NCBI GenBank assembly: GCA_015059865.1
Contig: SUZP01000002.1
Span: forward strand, 1-64,000
Reading direction: 5' to 3'
Length of the DNA stretch: 64,000 bases
From: Rikenellaceae bacterium
GTDB taxonomy: Bacteria > Bacteroidota > Bacteroidia > Bacteroidales > Rikenellaceae
Shown: piece by piece, positions 42,493 to 50,439 of the stretch
How positions within the stretch are numbered: the stretch's first letter is position 1
Layout: each line of letters opens with the position of its first letter
Translations under genes and position numbers: made by a program
Notes under the pieces: model-generated
Told to the model about the DNA's origin: nothing
Seen by the model: the letters and a program-made list of their open reading frames with translations, nothing else
Databases searched by the model: none

Positions 42493-43299
42493 TTACATCT
42501 CGCGATGTACAATATATAAACGCTCGCCTGCGGTGGCATATTGTACGCGCTCCTCTTCGGTGAGGCTCTTTTCGTAATCTACCTCTTCGACCTCGAAACC
42601 ACACGAGCGCAAGCGGTCAGCATAATCTGCTCCATAGATACGACGGTGGTCATATTGTCCAAAGATGCGAGCGCGCTCCTCAGGCGATGTTATGGTATCA
42701 TCCTCGAAGGTGGTCTCTCGCCCCAACTCCTGCGGCACAAGCACCACGCCCCAGCCACCCTTGCGGAGTATACGATATAGTTCGCGCATAGCCTTGCGGT
42801 CATCCTCCACATGTTCGAGGATATGGTTACATATCACAACATCCACACTCTCATCTTCGAGGGGAATATCCTGAATATCGAAGTGCAACTTTGCTAACGG
42901 ACTCTCCAAGTCGGCTGTGAGATAGTTATCGGCGTGTTTATTGCCGTAGTGCTGCTCGAATTTGCGTTTCAGTGCCACCTCAGGAGCGATATGAAGAAGT
43001 GTGGGATAACCTTGCAGAAGCGTTGTTTCACGCTCAATATAGAGCCACAACAAGCGATGTCGCTCCAAAGCAAGACAGCGAGGACATAGGGCATCGCGGC
43101 GTGATACGCCATAGCCATACGGCAGAAATTCGCGCACCTGCTTGTCGCATATCGGGCATCTACGACCTCGCCCTGCATACCACAAGCCAAGTATAGGCAC
43201 ACCAACACCTGCAACCCGCTGCAAGAGGGTGCGTGGTATATGGTTTAGCGACCATTTGACTATTTTTTGAACTGCTCCCATATATCGGCTTTTAGCCAT
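42493..43299 (-). CDS. Class I SAM-dependent methyltransferase with N-terminal Cys cluster
   Basis: A 268-residue protein. Residues about 45-80 hold two CPxC pairs (CPIC, CPRC), likely a zinc ribbon. A class I methyltransferase fold of Methyltransf_11 type follows: HIAPEVALKRKF, the VDVVICNHILEHVEDD block, and LRKGGWGVVLVPQ. The target is unknown; related Bacteroidota proteins lie near envelope-sugar genes. I chose the ATG at 43299, 7 bp after the xseB stop. Confidence 0.8.
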   Translation of the reverse strand: MAKSRYMGAVQKIVKWSLNHIPRTLLQRVAGVGVPILGLWYAGRGRRCPICDKQVREFLPYGYGVSRRDALCPRCLALERHRLLWLYIERETTLLQGYPTLLHIAPEVALKRKFEQHYGNKHADNYLTADLESPLAKLHFDIQDIPLEDESVDVVICNHILEHVEDDRKAMRELYRILRKGGWGVVLVPQELGRETTFEDDTITSPEERARIFGQYDHRRIYGADYADRLRSCGFEVEEVDYEKSLTEEERVQYATAGERLYIVHREM

Positions 43300-43306
43300 T
43301 GGTTTT

Positions 43307-43501
43307 TTACTCCTCAATAATCTTATTCACCTCGCTTTCGGCCCTGCGCAGCCTCTCGCGGCAGAGAGCAATAAGCTCTGTTGCTCGCGCCACACGCTCC
43401 GAAAGGGTGTCGATACTATTCTGCTCCTCACGCAGCGAGCGAAGAATCTTCTCTATCTCCTCTATTGCCTCTTTGTACGACATCTCCGTTATCTCAGCCA
43501 T
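43307..43501 (-). CDS. xseB: Exodeoxyribonuclease VII small subunit
   Basis: A 64-residue helical protein with the XseB pattern MSYKEAIEEIEKILRSL...LSERVARATELIALCRERL. It binds XseA to form the single-strand-specific nuclease. The partner xseA, often adjacent, is not next to it here: upstream is a PAP2 phosphatase gene and downstream a methyltransferase gene. Confidence 0.88.
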   Translation of the reverse strand: MAEITEMSYKEAIEEIEKILRSLREEQNSIDTLSERVARATELIALCRERLRRAESEVNKIIEE

Positions 43502-43571
43502 ATATCTCTATTGTTCTAAATACTTTTTTTCTCACTACAACATTACGCGCATCCGGCACGAACTACTATCA

Positions 43572-44444
43572 TTAAAACTGTATCGCACAAGATACTCCTG
43601 CCGCCCTCGTATTGGCATAGTATACAGGAGTTGCCACCACCGCCTGCCCCTTACGCGGAATACGGAAGATGTGACGATTGAGTGGTAGCATCCAATAGCC
43701 GATACGAGCCGATAAGATACCCAAACCTGCTCCCGCCAACACATCGTTAAACCAGTGGCGACCATTGTACATACGCATAAAACCTACCGTCGCAGCCAAG
43801 GCATACGCGCCCATACCGACACCCCAGCCATACTCCGAACGCACAAGCTCCGCACCTGCAAAGGCGGTCATCGTATGTCCCGAAGGGAAGGAGTTGCGCG
43901 TTCCCGTATCGGGGCGAGGCTCGCGCACCGCATACTTCAATCCCTGCGAAATGGCCGTTACTGCGATATAGGTTACAGCAGCCACCGCCACACGCTCGCC
44001 AAAGGAGTGCTTCGCCTTCAAGCCCATAAAGTCGAGTGTGAGATAGAAGGCCACAGGAACATACTGCACATAGTCGTCGAAGCGCAACTTCACACCGCCA
44101 CTCGCCTCGTTCAGACCATTGCGTATTGCAAGATTTATACCTCGCATAGGGGCGTTTTCGCCAATACCCAACGCTCCCAAGGCGACAAACGACACTGGCA
44201 CAACCAACTGCTCGGCACGAAAGCGCGTAGAGTAGGTTTGATTTATCTCCCACCAATCGACCTTGCCATTCTTGCGTAGAATGGGATTTGTTGCGTATCT
44301 ATCAGCGTATTGAGTCTTCGTTCTCTTGGTTGTCCTGAGGGCAGAAAAGTTGGTTTTGCCAGTAGCATCTGCCGACGCAAACACCACCAACAAAACCAAT
44401 ACAACTGCACTTTGCAGCACTCTATATAGTTTCGGACTCTTCAT
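43572..44444 (-). CDS. PAP2 superfamily phosphatase
   Basis: An exported or membrane acid phosphatase of 290 residues acting on lipid phosphates or pyrophosphates such as undecaprenyl diphosphate or lipid A phosphate. The signal sequence covers about 1-28. The three PAP2 motifs are present: KYAVREPRP, SFPSGHT and the RMYNGRHWFND variant of SRxxxxxHxxxD. Membrane helices surround them. The substrate is undetermined. The TATATTTG promoter lies at 44475-44482. Confidence 0.9.
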   Translation of the reverse strand: MKSPKLYRVLQSAVVLVLLVVFASADATGKTNFSALRTTKRTKTQYADRYATNPILRKNGKVDWWEINQTYSTRFRAEQLVVPVSFVALGALGIGENAPMRGINLAIRNGLNEASGGVKLRFDDYVQYVPVAFYLTLDFMGLKAKHSFGERVAVAAVTYIAVTAISQGLKYAVREPRPDTGTRNSFPSGHTMTAFAGAELVRSEYGWGVGMGAYALAATVGFMRMYNGRHWFNDVLAGAGLGILSARIGYWMLPLNRHIFRIPRKGQAVVATPVYYANTRAAGVSCAIQF

Positions 44445-44474
44445 TTATACCTCTATAATATCCACAATAACGCA

Positions 44475-44482
44475 CAAATATA
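44475..44482 (-). promoter_or_regulatory. Promoter of the PAP2 phosphatase gene (TATATTTG)
   Basis: A perfect minus-strand TAnnTTTG box, 31 bp upstream of the ATG at 44444. Confidence 0.65.
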
Positions 44483-44526
44483 ACTATTATTGTGAAATTT
44501 TGAGGTATCCGAGCCAACTTTTCGAA

Positions 44527-45867
44527 CTAATATTTCACCGAAATCTTGTATGGCACACCATTCAAGACGCTCAAATCGCCTGTGTAGATGGTGCCATTAT
44601 TGCCTATGTCGGTCGATACTGTTGTCTCGCAAAGCACCGAGATATACCAACGACCAGCCTTTGGCTTTTCGATAACAAGCGACTTGGTGCATCCGTTAGA
44701 CACGACCCTCTTTACTGCTTGGTCTGTATATGCCAACTCCTTGTAGTTTGCGCAGAGTGTGAGGTCATATTTTTCGCCACCCTCGTAGCCATCGAGCGCA
44801 ATTTCGAGTTTTTGACACTTGCGCGGAACATTTACCACGAAGTGGTGATACTGCCTATCGCCAATGCGAGTGAAGGCCGCATCGTTATCCTCCGTGCGCT
44901 TGTTCATCTCGCGCACCTCGCCACTCTTCAATGTAGCCTTTGGCTTTGGTGTCGGGTTACCATCCATAGCGTAGAGCACCATTGCCGCCATAAAGTCTAA
45001 GCGCTCGCCCGACTTAACACCCTCAGGATGCGAGCCACAGAGGATGGCACGACCACTCTCTTTGCCTCGCTTGAATGCCCAAACCGAAGGTTTGCCATCA
45101 ATCTTTACCTTCTCGGTATCATTGAAGTTGTAATAGGCCAATATCTCCGTGCCATCTGGCATAGGCTTTCTCTCTCCATCGTAGGCGTAGCATCCGCCAT
45201 TATGACGAACATCCTTGACAAACTTATCGCCTCCGAAGTCGTAGTATCGCAACATTGGACTGCGGCGTGCTATATCCATACCCGTAGTGGATTTTCTTAG
45301 GCCTGTGCTGTGGGTATATCCGGGCCACAAGCCAATATAGTAGCTGGTATATCGTGTCTTGTTGCGCTTAGCGTTGTATCCTCCTGCCGAGCTAAAAAAG
45401 GCTCCTGCGCAAGTGCCGACATACGAGCCACCATTTGCCACATATTTGTAGACATTGTCACGCGCCTCCTTCGTAAGCGACTTGGCGTGCTTAATTGCAC
45501 TACCACCATTCATGTAGAGCATACGAAAACGCGGTGCACCATCAGGATAGAGCAACCAACCATTGGTATCATCCTCGTATCCGTAAAATACATTTGCTTG
45601 AAGCAGTGAGTCTTGTGGTGTTGATTTATGTCTTCTGTCTGGGCCTTCGAAATACTCCATACTCAATTTGAGAGCCTCCGACACAGGGAGGTCGCGGCGC
45701 GATGTAAGGCCAATGCCGCTATTCATAAAGATATCCTTGTAGTAACCACGACCATGGTCAAGCACCGCTTGACGCGCTTTATCGCGCTTGCTACTTGCTG
45801 TTGCTTGTGCTGGGAGAAGCACACTTGTCGTCGCCATAATGGCGGCTACAATTAGAAGTTTTTTCAT
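44527..45867 (-). CDS. Exported BPL_N/glutamine-amidotransferase-like protein
   Basis: A 446-residue protein from the ATG at 45867, with signal peptide MKKLLIVAAIMATTSVLLPA. About residues 30-320 resemble the BPL_N (biotin-protein-ligase N-terminal-like) class I amidotransferase fold. MLYMNGGSA precedes the YVANGGSYVGTCAGAFF elbow, whose Cys would be the nucleophile, and GSHPEGVKSG lies near the end. The last 110 residues form a beta-rich domain like PPC (pre-peptidase C-terminal). The activity of such exported proteins is not established. Confidence 0.7.
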   Translation of the reverse strand: MKKLLIVAAIMATTSVLLPAQATASSKRDKARQAVLDHGRGYYKDIFMNSGIGLTSRRDLPVSEALKLSMEYFEGPDRRHKSTPQDSLLQANVFYGYEDDTNGWLLYPDGAPRFRMLYMNGGSAIKHAKSLTKEARDNVYKYVANGGSYVGTCAGAFFSSAGGYNAKRNKTRYTSYYIGLWPGYTHSTGLRKSTTGMDIARRSPMLRYYDFGGDKFVKDVRHNGGCYAYDGERKPMPDGTEILAYYNFNDTEKVKIDGKPSVWAFKRGKESGRAILCGSHPEGVKSGERLDFMAAMVLYAMDGNPTPKPKATLKSGEVREMNKRTEDNDAAFTRIGDRQYHHFVVNVPRKCQKLEIALDGYEGGEKYDLTLCANYKELAYTDQAVKRVVSNGCTKSLVIEKPKAGRWYISVLCETTVSTDIGNNGTIYTGDLSVLNGVPYKISVKY

Positions 45868-45911
45868 AATAGGAAGTTTTTTAAAGTTTATAGTTTTGTG
45901 TTTGTAGTATA

Positions 45912-45942
45912 AGGGGAGGCTCAATACAACTGAGCCCCCCTG
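45912..45942 (-). terminator. Hairpin after pgk
   Basis: On the minus strand, CAGGGGGGCTCA pairs with TGAGCCTCCCC across a 7-base loop with one mismatch. It starts 10 bp after the pgk stop. The T run is weak, so efficiency is uncertain. Confidence 0.6.
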
Positions 45943-45951
45943 TTATTTGGT

Positions 45952-47217
45952 TTACTTGCGGATAGCTGCAACACCCGGAAGCTCCTTACCCTCGATGTAT
46001 TCGAGGAGTGCGCCACCACCGGTCGATACATACGACACCTTGTCAGCCAAGCCGAACTTGTTGATGCAAGCTACCGAGTCGCCACCGCCGATAAGCGAGT
46101 AGGCGCCATTCTGCTGTGTAGCATCTGCGATAGCCTCAGCAACAGCGCGCGAGCCAGTCGAGAATTTGTTAATCTCGAATACACCAACAGGACCGTTCCA
46201 GAGGATGGTCTTGCACTTCAAAATCTCCTCGCGGAAGAGCTTCTTACCACCCTCGGCGATATCGACACCCTCCCACTCTGCTGGGATATCTTTCACTGGT
46301 GCAGTCTGAGTATTTGCCTCCTCGCTGAAATCGTCGCATACGAGAGCATCAGGCGACATTACAAACTCAACGCCACGAGCCTTTGCCTTCGCCAAGATGT
46401 CGAGTGCCACAGGGAACATATCAGGCTCGCAGATAGACTTGCCTACATGGCCACCGAGAGCACCTGCGAAGGTGTAGGTCATACCACCGCCGATGATAAT
46501 CTTATCAACCTTCTCCATCAAGGTCTCGATAATGGTAATCTTGGTCGAAACCTTCGAGCCACCAACGATAGCTACGAATGGGCGCTGTGGGTTCTGCATC
46601 ATACCATCGATAGCCTTCAACTCGTTCTCCATAACATAGCCGAACATCTTGTCCTGAGGGAAGTACTCAGCGATGAGTGCAGTCGAAGAGTGTGCGCGGT
46701 GAGCAGTACCGAAAGCGTCGTTGATGTAGCAGTCTGCATACGAAGCGAGCTTCTTCACGAACTCCTTCTGTGGTCCCTCTTTGAGAGCCTTCTTTGCAGC
46801 CTTCTTCTCCTCGTCGGTAGCATCCTCGGCCAAGCCACGAGGCTTGCCCTCCTCCTCAGCGTAGAAGCGGAGGTTTTCGAGCAACATCACCTCACCCGGC
46901 TTCAATGTAGCAGCCATCTCAGCAGCCTTCTCGCCCATACAGTCGCCTGCGAACATCACCTTCTCGCCCAAGCGAGCCTCGATAGCGGGAATAATCTGCT
47001 CCAACGAATATTTTGGGTCTGGGTTCTTCTTTGGACGACCGAGGTGCGACATAAGGATTACGGCACCACCCTTCTCCAACACCTTCTTGATGGTTGGAAT
47101 AGCTGCACGAATACGGGTATCGTCGGTTACTTGACCCTCGCCATTGAGAGGTACATTAAAGTCTACGCGGATAATTGCGCGCTTACCTGAAAAATCATAG
47201 TTGTCAATTGCAAACAT
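45952..47217 (-). CDS. pgk: Phosphoglycerate kinase
   Basis: The glycolytic enzyme transferring phosphate from 1,3-bisphosphoglycerate to ADP. 421 residues, with RVDFNVPLN (about 18-26), SHLGRPKK, the [12 protein letters not shown] region, [21 protein letters not shown] and the ATP-site GGGDSVACI...STGGGALLE. All hallmarks are intact. A Lys/Glu-rich insertion at about 125-150 is common in Bacteroidota Pgk. Its own promoter is at 47277-47284. Confidence 0.97.
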   Translation of the reverse strand: MFAIDNYDFSGKRAIIRVDFNVPLNGEGQVTDDTRIRAAIPTIKKVLEKGGAVILMSHLGRPKKNPDPKYSLEQIIPAIEARLGEKVMFAGDCMGEKAAEMAATLKPGEVMLLENLRFYAEEEGKPRGLAEDATDEEKKAAKKALKEGPQKEFVKKLASYADCYINDAFGTAHRAHSSTALIAEYFPQDKMFGYVMENELKAIDGMMQNPQRPFVAIVGGSKVSTKITIIETLMEKVDKIIIGGGMTYTFAGALGGHVGKSICEPDMFPVALDILAKAKARGVEFVMSPDALVCDDFSEEANTQTAPVKDIPAEWEGVDIAEGGKKLFREEILKCKTILWNGPVGVFEINKFSTGSRAVAEAIADATQQNGAYSLIGGGDSVACINKFGLADKVSYVSTGGGALLEYIEGKELPGVAAIRK

Positions 47218-47276
47218 AACTCATTTATTTTTAACTGTTTATACCTAATTGTTATTTCACTAACATTGTAACGGCA

Positions 47277-47284
47277 CAAAGGTA
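47277..47284 (-). promoter_or_regulatory. Promoter of pgk (TACCTTTG)
   Basis: Minus-strand TACCTTTG, 60 bp upstream of the pgk ATG. Confidence 0.7.
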
Positions 47285-47325
47285 CAAATAAAATTAAAAA
47301 TTAAAAATAAAAAATTGAGAATTAG
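47285..47325. repeat. Heptad repeat (AATTAAA)n upstream of pgk
   Basis: About five units of an A-rich 7-bp repeat (AATTAAA, AATTAAA, AATAAAA, AATTGAG, AATTAGA) lie directly behind the pgk promoter. The rest of the gap to 47475 shows nothing further. Confidence 0.65.
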
Positions 47326-47475
47326 AGCGATAAATGAGAAAAGAAATATTGGGGTTGGGTATGGATTAATATCGCATATCCACTATCTTGTGAATATTGG
47401 CACTATACGATAGTACGAAACACCATAACCTTGCCAGATGCCTATTACATTTTTTTTGATTTAATAAAATTTTAG

Positions 47476-47483
47476 TATCTTTG
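47476..47483 (+). promoter_or_regulatory. Promoter of the metal-uptake gene pair (TATCTTTG)
   Basis: A plus-strand TATCTTTG box. The predicted start site, near 47490, lies at the GTG at 47489, so the ATG at 47519 is the better start for the following ORF. Confidence 0.7.
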
Positions 47484-47518
47484 CATCCGTGAAAAAAGTG
47501 TTGCAACATAAAAGATGT

Positions 47519-47821
47519 ATGTCGTATCTACTTGCTGTACTGATGATTATATCGGTATCGAGTAGAGTGTGGCTCTCTCACAACAGAGGCTACTACGAGG
47601 ATTACCTGCGCACTGCCCACCCTTCGGCCGACAACCACGCGTGGGTGTCGTGTAACTGTCCTATCTGTCACGCAGAAGACTTTATTGCAACCGCAGCAGA
47701 GTATTTCACATACTCCCCTATCATCGTAGCGTTGGAATTTGAGCAGGGTTTACAACCTACTGCTCCTGCAAATAGAGTTGTTACTCTTACATCGCTCCGC
47801 GCTCCTCCGTATTTATCGTAA
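47519..47821 (+). CDS. Small exported Cys-rich protein upstream of TonB receptor
   Basis: A 100-residue protein from the ATG at 47519; a GTG at 47489 coincides with the transcription start and is less likely. One N-terminal hydrophobic segment (MSYLLAVLMIISVSSRVWL) exports or anchors it. A CNCPICHAED motif (about residues 44-53) could bind metal. The C-terminus LRAPPYLS recalls the RxPP ending of DUF2946-type proteins found near copper genes. With the His-rich TonB receptor downstream, a role in metal handling is inferred. Confidence 0.65.
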   Translation: MSYLLAVLMIISVSSRVWLSHNRGYYEDYLRTAHPSADNHAWVSCNCPICHAEDFIATAAEYFTYSPIIVALEFEQGLQPTAPANRVVTLTSLRAPPYLS

Positions 47822-47834
47822 AACATAGATTAAA

Positions 47835-47863
47835 CACTACGCAGTAGTATATTCTGCGTAGTG
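47835..47863 (+). promoter_or_regulatory. Perfect hairpin between small Cys-rich gene and TonB receptor gene
   Basis: CACTACGCAG and CTGCGTAGTG form a perfect 10-bp stem with a 9-base loop, in the 79-bp spacer before the receptor ATG. It lacks a T run. It may be an operator for a dimeric repressor, a partial terminator or a processing site. Confidence 0.5.
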
Positions 47864-47900
47864 ATATTATTGTTTATCGATAAATAAAAACCCAAAAAAA

Positions 47901-50354
47901 ATGAAAAAAATATTCTCAACTATTATAGTTGTGTTGTTTGTGTGTGCATCTGCATACGCACAAGGCGGTCAGCAACACCAACATCAACATCAGTACCGCC
48001 ACGGACAGAGTCATCAATCACATAGCCACGCCAAGGGTGAGCAGTGTGAGGCTACAATTCACGGACACATCATTGACTCACGCACAAAGGAGCATATTCC
48101 ATATATTACCGTAACAATCGACGGCACAACCGTAGGAACAACGACCGATGCCACAGGACACTACACACTTTACCACGCCCCTGTCGGCAAGTTGAAGGTT
48201 ACAGCCTCGGCTATCGGCTACGCCAGCAAGACCAAGGAGGTAGAGGTTGAGTGTGGAGCGGATATTATTTTAAACTTCGAGACCACCGAGGAGCAGATTT
48301 CGGTAGATGCGATTGTGGTGTCGGCAAACCGTAACGCCACAAAGCGCAGCGAGGCTCCAACGCTTGTAAATATCGTAGATTCCGACCTTTTGAATAAGGT
48401 TTCGGCACCAACCTTGGCGGAGGGATTGTCTTTCCAGCCCGGTGTGCGTGTCGAAAACTCGTGCCAGAACTGCGGTTTTGCTCAGGTGCGTATCAATGGC
48501 CTTTCGGGACAGTATTCGCAGATTTTGATAAACTCGCGCCCCGTATTTTCGGCGTTGGCTGGTGTATATGGCTTGGAGCATATCCCTGCAAATATGGTCG
48601 AGCGCATCGAGGTTGTGCGTGGCGGTGGCTCGGCACTCTTCGGCTCTTCGGCAATTGGTGGTACTATTAATATTATCACCAAAGAGCCATTGCGTAATTC
48701 GGGCGAGTTGGCCCATTCGCTCACATCAATCGGAGTAACGGGCGCACTCGACAATAACACCACTTTGAACGCCTCGCTCGTAACGGACAACCGCAAGGCA
48801 GGACTTACGATATATGGTCAGAACCGTATGCGCGATGCCTACGACCACGATGGCGATGGTTTCGTTGAGATTCCTGTCATTAAGTCGCAGACTATCGGAA
48901 CGCAGGCATACATTAAGACCAGCGCATATAGCAAACTCACCCTCGACTACCACGCTACAAACGAGTATCGCCGAGGAGGTGACAAACTCGACCTTCCGCC
49001 ACATAAGGCGATGATTGCCGAGACTACCGACCACCTTATCAATAGTGGAGGTTTAACCTTCGAGGGTACATCTAAGAATACGCGCCACCGTTATAGTCTC
49101 TTTGCATCGGCACAAGGCACGAAGCGCGATAGCTACTATGGCGCAGAGATGAACGAGAAGGCATACGGTAAAACAGATGGTGTGACAGCTGTTGCGGGAG
49201 GACAATACCTCTATCGTATCAAGTGGTTTGAACTCACTACGGGTTTGGAGTATAGTTACGACTACCTCTTCGACAACCCTATCGGATATGCAGATGACTC
49301 TTTCTACAAGAGTATGATTATCGAGCAGCATGTTCACAATGCAAGTATCTATGCGCAGGGCGAGTTTAAGTTCAAGAAGTGGGGCTTCCTCGTGGGAGGT
49401 CGTTTGGATAATTGGTACAACGCATCGAACAAGAAGTTCCTCTGCATCCCTTCGCCGCGTGTGACTTTGCGCTACAACCCTACACACAACATCAACCTCC
49501 GTGCAACATACGGCTCTGGTTTCCGCGCTCCGCAGGCATTTGACGAGGATTTGCATATCCTTATCGTAGGTGGCGAGCGTACCCGTATCCGCTTGGCTGA
49601 GGATTTGAAGGAGGAGCGTTCGCACTCGTTCACCCTCTCGGCAGATATGTATAAGACTTGGGGGCGTGTGCAGGCAAATCTCCTCGTTGAGGGTTTCTGT
49701 ACTATATTGAACGATGTGTTCGCTCTGCGTGACTATGCAGGTAGCGACCTCGGTTCGACTATCGTACCTATCGAGGGTAAAGACGGAGTATACGATATTA
49801 ATGACGGTGCGCGCATTTACGAGCGTTATAACGGCTCGGGTGCAACGGTTATGGGTTTGAATATTGAGGGTAAAATCGCTTATGCCCCTTGGGTGGAGGC
49901 TTCGGCAGGCGTAACATTGCAGCGTAGCAAGTACAAGCAACCAGAGCAGTGGAGCGACACCGCAGAGCCAACACTCAATATGTTCCGTTCGCCAAATGTT
50001 TATGGCTACTTCACCATCACAACCCAGCCACTCAAAAACTTCAAGATTGACCTCTCGGCAAACTATATGGGGCGTATGTATGTAGACCACTATGCAGGAG
50101 GTATGCTTCCTGATGGCTCTATTCTCGAACAAGACCGCCTCAAACATACCAAAGCCTTCTTCGACCTCGGCGTAAAACTCTCGTACGACTTCAAGATTTG
50201 GAAGAGTATCGGCTTGCAGGTAAATGCTGGTGTTCGCAATATCCTGAACTCCTATCAGAACGACTTTGACCGCGGAGCAGCGCGTGATTCGGGCTATATC
50301 TATGGTCCATCGCTTCCGCGCTCGATATTTGTAGGAGCGAAGCTCTCGTTCTAA
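47901..50354 (+). CDS. TonB-dependent receptor with His-rich N-terminus
   Basis: An 817-residue outer-membrane receptor with signal peptide MKKIFSTIIVVLFVCASAYA. Residues about 22-50 are strikingly His-rich (HQHQHQYRHGQSHQSHSH). A CarboxypepD_reg-like domain follows (about 52-125, IHGHIIDSRTKEHIPYITVTI in two parts), then the plug (about 130-250, with VRVENSCQNCGFAQVRINGL carrying CxxC) and a 22-strand barrel ending in Phe (KLSF). The His tract and CxxC suggest transport of a metal or metal chelate. The exact cargo is unknown. Confidence 0.9.
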   Translation: MKKIFSTIIVVLFVCASAYAQGGQQHQHQHQYRHGQSHQSHSHAKGEQCEATIHGHIIDSRTKEHIPYITVTIDGTTVGTTTDATGHYTLYHAPVGKLKVTASAIGYASKTKEVEVECGADIILNFETTEEQISVDAIVVSANRNATKRSEAPTLVNIVDSDLLNKVSAPTLAEGLSFQPGVRVENSCQNCGFAQVRINGLSGQYSQILINSRPVFSALAGVYGLEHIPANMVERIEVVRGGGSALFGSSAIGGTINIITKEPLRNSGELAHSLTSIGVTGALDNNTTLNASLVTDNRKAGLTIYGQNRMRDAYDHDGDGFVEIPVIKSQTIGTQAYIKTSAYSKLTLDYHATNEYRRGGDKLDLPPHKAMIAETTDHLINSGGLTFEGTSKNTRHRYSLFASAQGTKRDSYYGAEMNEKAYGKTDGVTAVAGGQYLYRIKWFELTTGLEYSYDYLFDNPIGYADDSFYKSMIIEQHVHNASIYAQGEFKFKKWGFLVGGRLDNWYNASNKKFLCIPSPRVTLRYNPTHNINLRATYGSGFRAPQAFDEDLHILIVGGERTRIRLAEDLKEERSHSFTLSADMYKTWGRVQANLLVEGFCTILNDVFALRDYAGSDLGSTIVPIEGKDGVYDINDGARIYERYNGSGATVMGLNIEGKIAYAPWVEASAGVTLQRSKYKQPEQWSDTAEPTLNMFRSPNVYGYFTITTQPLKNFKIDLSANYMGRMYVDHYAGGMLPDGSILEQDRLKHTKAFFDLGVKLSYDFKIWKSIGLQVNAGVRNILNSYQNDFDRGAARDSGYIYGPSLPRSIFVGAKLSF

Positions 50355-50370
50355 AAAGGGTGTTGATACA

Positions 50371-50417
50371 AAAAACAGTGGGGTTGCTCAACTATGCGTT
50401 GGACAACCCCACTTTTT
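50371..50417. terminator. Bidirectional terminator between TonB receptor and GH genes
   Basis: AGTGGGGTTG and CAACCCCACT enclose an inner TCAAC/GTTGG pairing, with A and T runs on either side. It serves the converging genes at 47901-50354 and 50440-52464. The inner words resemble those of the rpsA terminator. Confidence 0.8.
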
Positions 50418-50439
50418 ACTCTTAAATTATATTAACTAA

